Positions 62,398 to 64,000 of a stretch of 64,000 nucleotides of DNA are shown here, piece by piece. Position 1 is the stretch's first letter; the number at the start of each line of letters is the position of its first letter. The DNA comes from Micromonospora avicenniae. GTDB taxonomy: Bacteria > Actinomycetota > Actinomycetes > Mycobacteriales > Micromonosporaceae. The notes under the pieces were generated by a model. It was given only the letters and a program-made list of their open reading frames with translations. It did not search any database and was not told the origin of the DNA. Location of the stretch: assembly GCF_900156065.1 (NCBI RefSeq), contig NZ_FTNF01000003.1, positions 432,783 to 496,782 of the forward strand, in the 5' to 3' direction. The position numbers and the translations under genes are program-made.

Positions 62398-63045
62398 TCA
62401 GGCAGACTTGTCCGCACGACGAGTGCTCATATCCGACAGTAGGCAGACCCTCAGCGGTTGCACCCCCCGTGACCGCTGAGTTGGTTCGGCTCGACCCCCC
62501 CGGAGCCGAACCTCCCGACGACCCCCGTCTCCCCCCGACGGGGGTCGTCCCTTTGCGCATCGAGCACTGCGGCGCAGGTCACAGTCCCCCTCGTCTTCGT
62601 CAAGGGAGCCCTCCGAGGGTGTTTCCCTGGCAGGAGTCAGCAGATCGTCAGCAGGCAGCGTGAAGGCATTCAGGACCCGAGCCGCGTAGTCATCCGGGGT
62701 GTGCGTGTAACGGTTGAACGTCGTTGACGCCTGCTCGTGGCCCATGACCCGCTGCACGAGGTTGATCGGGACGCGGTCGGTGACCAGCCAGGTGGCGTAG
62801 GCGTGCCGCAGGTCGTGGAACGCATCCCGCCGACCGCCTTCGCCGCCACGCAGGCGACCGCCTCCCGCTCGGTGGTGAACTTCGCCGAACACTCGACGCC
62901 CTCCCGGTCGGGCCAAATCGCTCGGTATCGATGCGGGCCGGTGTTCATCACCTGACCGAGCAGACCGGCCCGGACCAGCGACGGCAACCACACCCGCCGC
63001 CGGAAAATCGACCGACGCGGCGGCCGACCGACCCGATCGTGCTTG
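62398..63045 (-). pseudogene. Frameshifted tyrosine recombinase (integrase) remnant
   Basis: Read from about 63045 leftwards, one frame gives the late integrase region (RRSIFRRRVWLPSLVRAGLLG, then EFTTEREAV-like text KFTTEREAVACVAAKAVGGMR). The reading then continues in a second frame as FHDLRHAYATWLV, QRVMGHEQASTTFNRYTHTPDDY, with the catalytic HxxR, His and Tyr intact. A single missing base near 62820 accounts for the switch. The N-terminal core-binding part and first Arg box are not recognisable, so the gene is dead. The open frame runs on to a late stop at 62398 through two hairpins. Confidence 0.8.
62483..62549. terminator. Two consecutive hairpins in the integrase remnant's 3' part
   Basis: Hairpin A has 10-bp perfect arms at 62483-62492 and 62503-62512. 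Hairpin B has 13-bp perfect arms at 62517-62529 and 62537-62549, followed on the plus strand by CCTTT. They may be an old terminator or attachment-site structure. Confidence 0.5.
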
Positions 63046-63188
63046 ACGTGGCGGGCCGGGCGGCGGCCCGCTCCCAGGAGGGCGGGTCGATGGCAGAGGG
63101 GATGGCAACACTCCTCGGGGCTGCCGCCGCCGGCTAAAGCAGGGCGGCTGCGCGGTCGAACATGAGGCTTTTCTGGTGGCCGGCGCAA

Positions 63189-63266
63189 CGCCTCAACAAC
63201 CGGCCCCGCAAGATCCTCGGCTGGCGCACCCCAACTCACGTCTTCCACACGGCTCCGGCACCCTAA
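63189..63266 (+). pseudogene. IS30-family transposase C-terminal fragment
   Basis: On the plus strand the last ~25 codons before a TAA read RLNNRPRKILGWRTP followed by THVF. This is the conserved C-terminal end of IS30-type transposases, which typically reads LNNRPRKTLGWRTP. Nothing upstream extends the match, so only the gene end remains. Terminal inverted repeats were not found. Confidence 0.62.
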
Positions 63267-63342
63267 CGATCGTCACCGTTGCGACGAGCGCTCGAATCCG
63301 CCTGATCCACTGGAGGTCTCCGTGCGGTGCCGAGGGCGAGTG

Positions 63343-63726
63343 CTACCCGCCGATCCCGATTGGCGACTCGACACGAGTGCGGTCGCCGCGCGTGGACGGT
63401 GCGCTGACGACCAGGAATTGAAGATCAAGGTCCGAGTCGTTGGCAATCTGGTGCGGGACGCCGTGTGGGATCTCTAGGCCGGCACCGGCATGGAGGTTGA
63501 CGTCCCCTTCGCGTGTGCGCATCGTGGCCTGGCCCGCGAGAACGTAGAAGAACTGCCTGGCGCGGTCGTGTACATGCCACTCTTCCTCAGTGCCCGGTGG
63601 CATGCGTTCCTCGATGACGGACAAGTCGGCCCTATCAACAAGCCGCCATCCGTCGCACCGGTCTCCCCACGAAAAGTGCTGAACATTCTCAGCGGAAACC
63701 ATGCCGCTTGCCTCGATCGCGCTCAC
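63343..63726 (-). CDS. Single-domain cupin protein
   Basis: This 127-residue protein has cupin motif 1 as EEEWHVHDRARQFFYVLAG, with a Gln where the metal-binding Glu usually sits, and motif 2 as EIPHGVPHQIAN with its His. A metal site is therefore plausible but altered. Cupins of this size may be isomerases, oxygenases or ligand sensors; no specific role can be given. The GTG at 63726 follows GGAGG by seven bases. Codon use is somewhat less GC-biased than in neighbours, and it lies beside recombinase debris, so it may be imported. Confidence 0.8.
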   Translation of the reverse strand: MSAIEASGMVSAENVQHFSWGDRCDGWRLVDRADLSVIEERMPPGTEEEWHVHDRARQFFYVLAGQATMRTREGDVNLHAGAGLEIPHGVPHQIANDSDLDLQFLVVSAPSTRGDRTRVESPIGIGG

Positions 63727-63950
63727 AATGTCATCCTCCAGTGCTGCCCCGCCTGATGATAAGTGCGAGCGGGCGCTCCAATCCTGCCTCGGTGGCCGCA
63801 GGGCCGAGAAGCGAGGTGCGCCGGAGCGCCAGCACCGGCGGTCGTTTCGTGACGGAGACGGCCTCGGAGCTGCACGAGTCCACTACCGAGAATCAGCACC
63901 TCCGACGGGTCGCAGGAGGTCGAGAAGCCGGGCGGTCGAGCGGATCGCGG
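63727..63950. other. Gene-free stretch before the right edge
   Basis: No open frame with recognisable features was seen in these 224 bases. The minus-strand promoter of the cupin gene is expected here. Confidence 0.5.
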
Positions 63951-64000
63951 TCACAGGTCTTTGGCCATGTTGCGGGCGGTTTCGGTGAAGCCCAGCTGCT
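63951..64000 (-). CDS. 3' end of a minus-strand gene, possibly a GNAT acetyltransferase
   Basis: The last 15 codons read QLGFTETARNMAKDL before a TGA at 63953-63951. The LGF-x-ET pattern followed by a short charged end is common at the C-terminus of GNAT acetyltransferases. Too little is present to be certain; the gene continues beyond the window. Confidence 0.4.
   Translation of the reverse strand, partial: QLGFTETARNMAKDL

Noticed and set aside
62230..62400. tRNA gene as attachment site for the integrase remnant
   Set aside because: No cloverleaf or TTC-loop consensus could be drawn in this stretch.

Overview
This is a high-GC actinobacterial chromosome segment, most likely from Micromonospora or a close relative in the Micromonosporaceae. 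That placement is an inference. It rests on strong GC codon bias, frequent GTG/TTG starts, GTGA/ATGA start-stop overlaps, a 14-subunit complex I operon, futalosine-route menaquinone genes, an ESX-type secretion locus and secreted M6 proteases. No rRNA, tRNA or CRISPR array was recognised.

Left part (1-12 kb): the 5' part of a HelD/HelR-type helicase gene, a repeat-rich spacer, a nitrilase-superfamily hydrolase, an ArsR-type regulator followed by an MFS exporter (with a long nested dyad over the exporter start), and mqnA of the futalosine pathway. A perfect 21-bp bidirectional terminator follows. Next come two tandem penicillin-recognising serine hydrolase paralogues on the minus strand, the phenylacetyl-CoA epoxidase operon paaABCDE, and a two-gene cassette of unknown function beside an AT-rich patch.

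Central part (12-35 kb): a respiratory supercluster. It holds mqnC, an LPXTG surface protein, menG (demethylmenaquinone methyltransferase), a small hypothetical gene, a menaquinone reductase (menJ-like) behind a Rex-like operator, nuoA-N and a long-chain polyprenyl diphosphate synthase. Together these make and reduce menaquinone and couple NADH oxidation to its reduction. A related intergenic repeat lies before nuoG, nuoH and nuoN, and NuoE carries an unusual ~165-residue tail.

35-49 kb: an MFS transporter, an IclR regulator, an ECF sigma/anti-sigma pair with a recognisable autoregulatory promoter and an apparent ATC start, rarD, a GNAT acetyltransferase and a holin-like membrane protein. Then a partial ESX/type VII locus (eccE, two WXG100 genes, mycP), a 979-residue two-SseB-domain protein with a coupled small gene, and an alpha/beta hydrolase lacking the usual nucleophile.

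49-64 kb: a MITE-like element, three consecutive secreted M6 (immune inhibitor A-like) metalloproteases on the minus strand, acetyl-CoA synthetase, a degenerate Fic-like protein and a HAD phosphatase. The right end is a decayed integration region with a frameshifted tyrosine recombinase and an IS30 transposase fragment, then a cupin gene and the very end of another gene.
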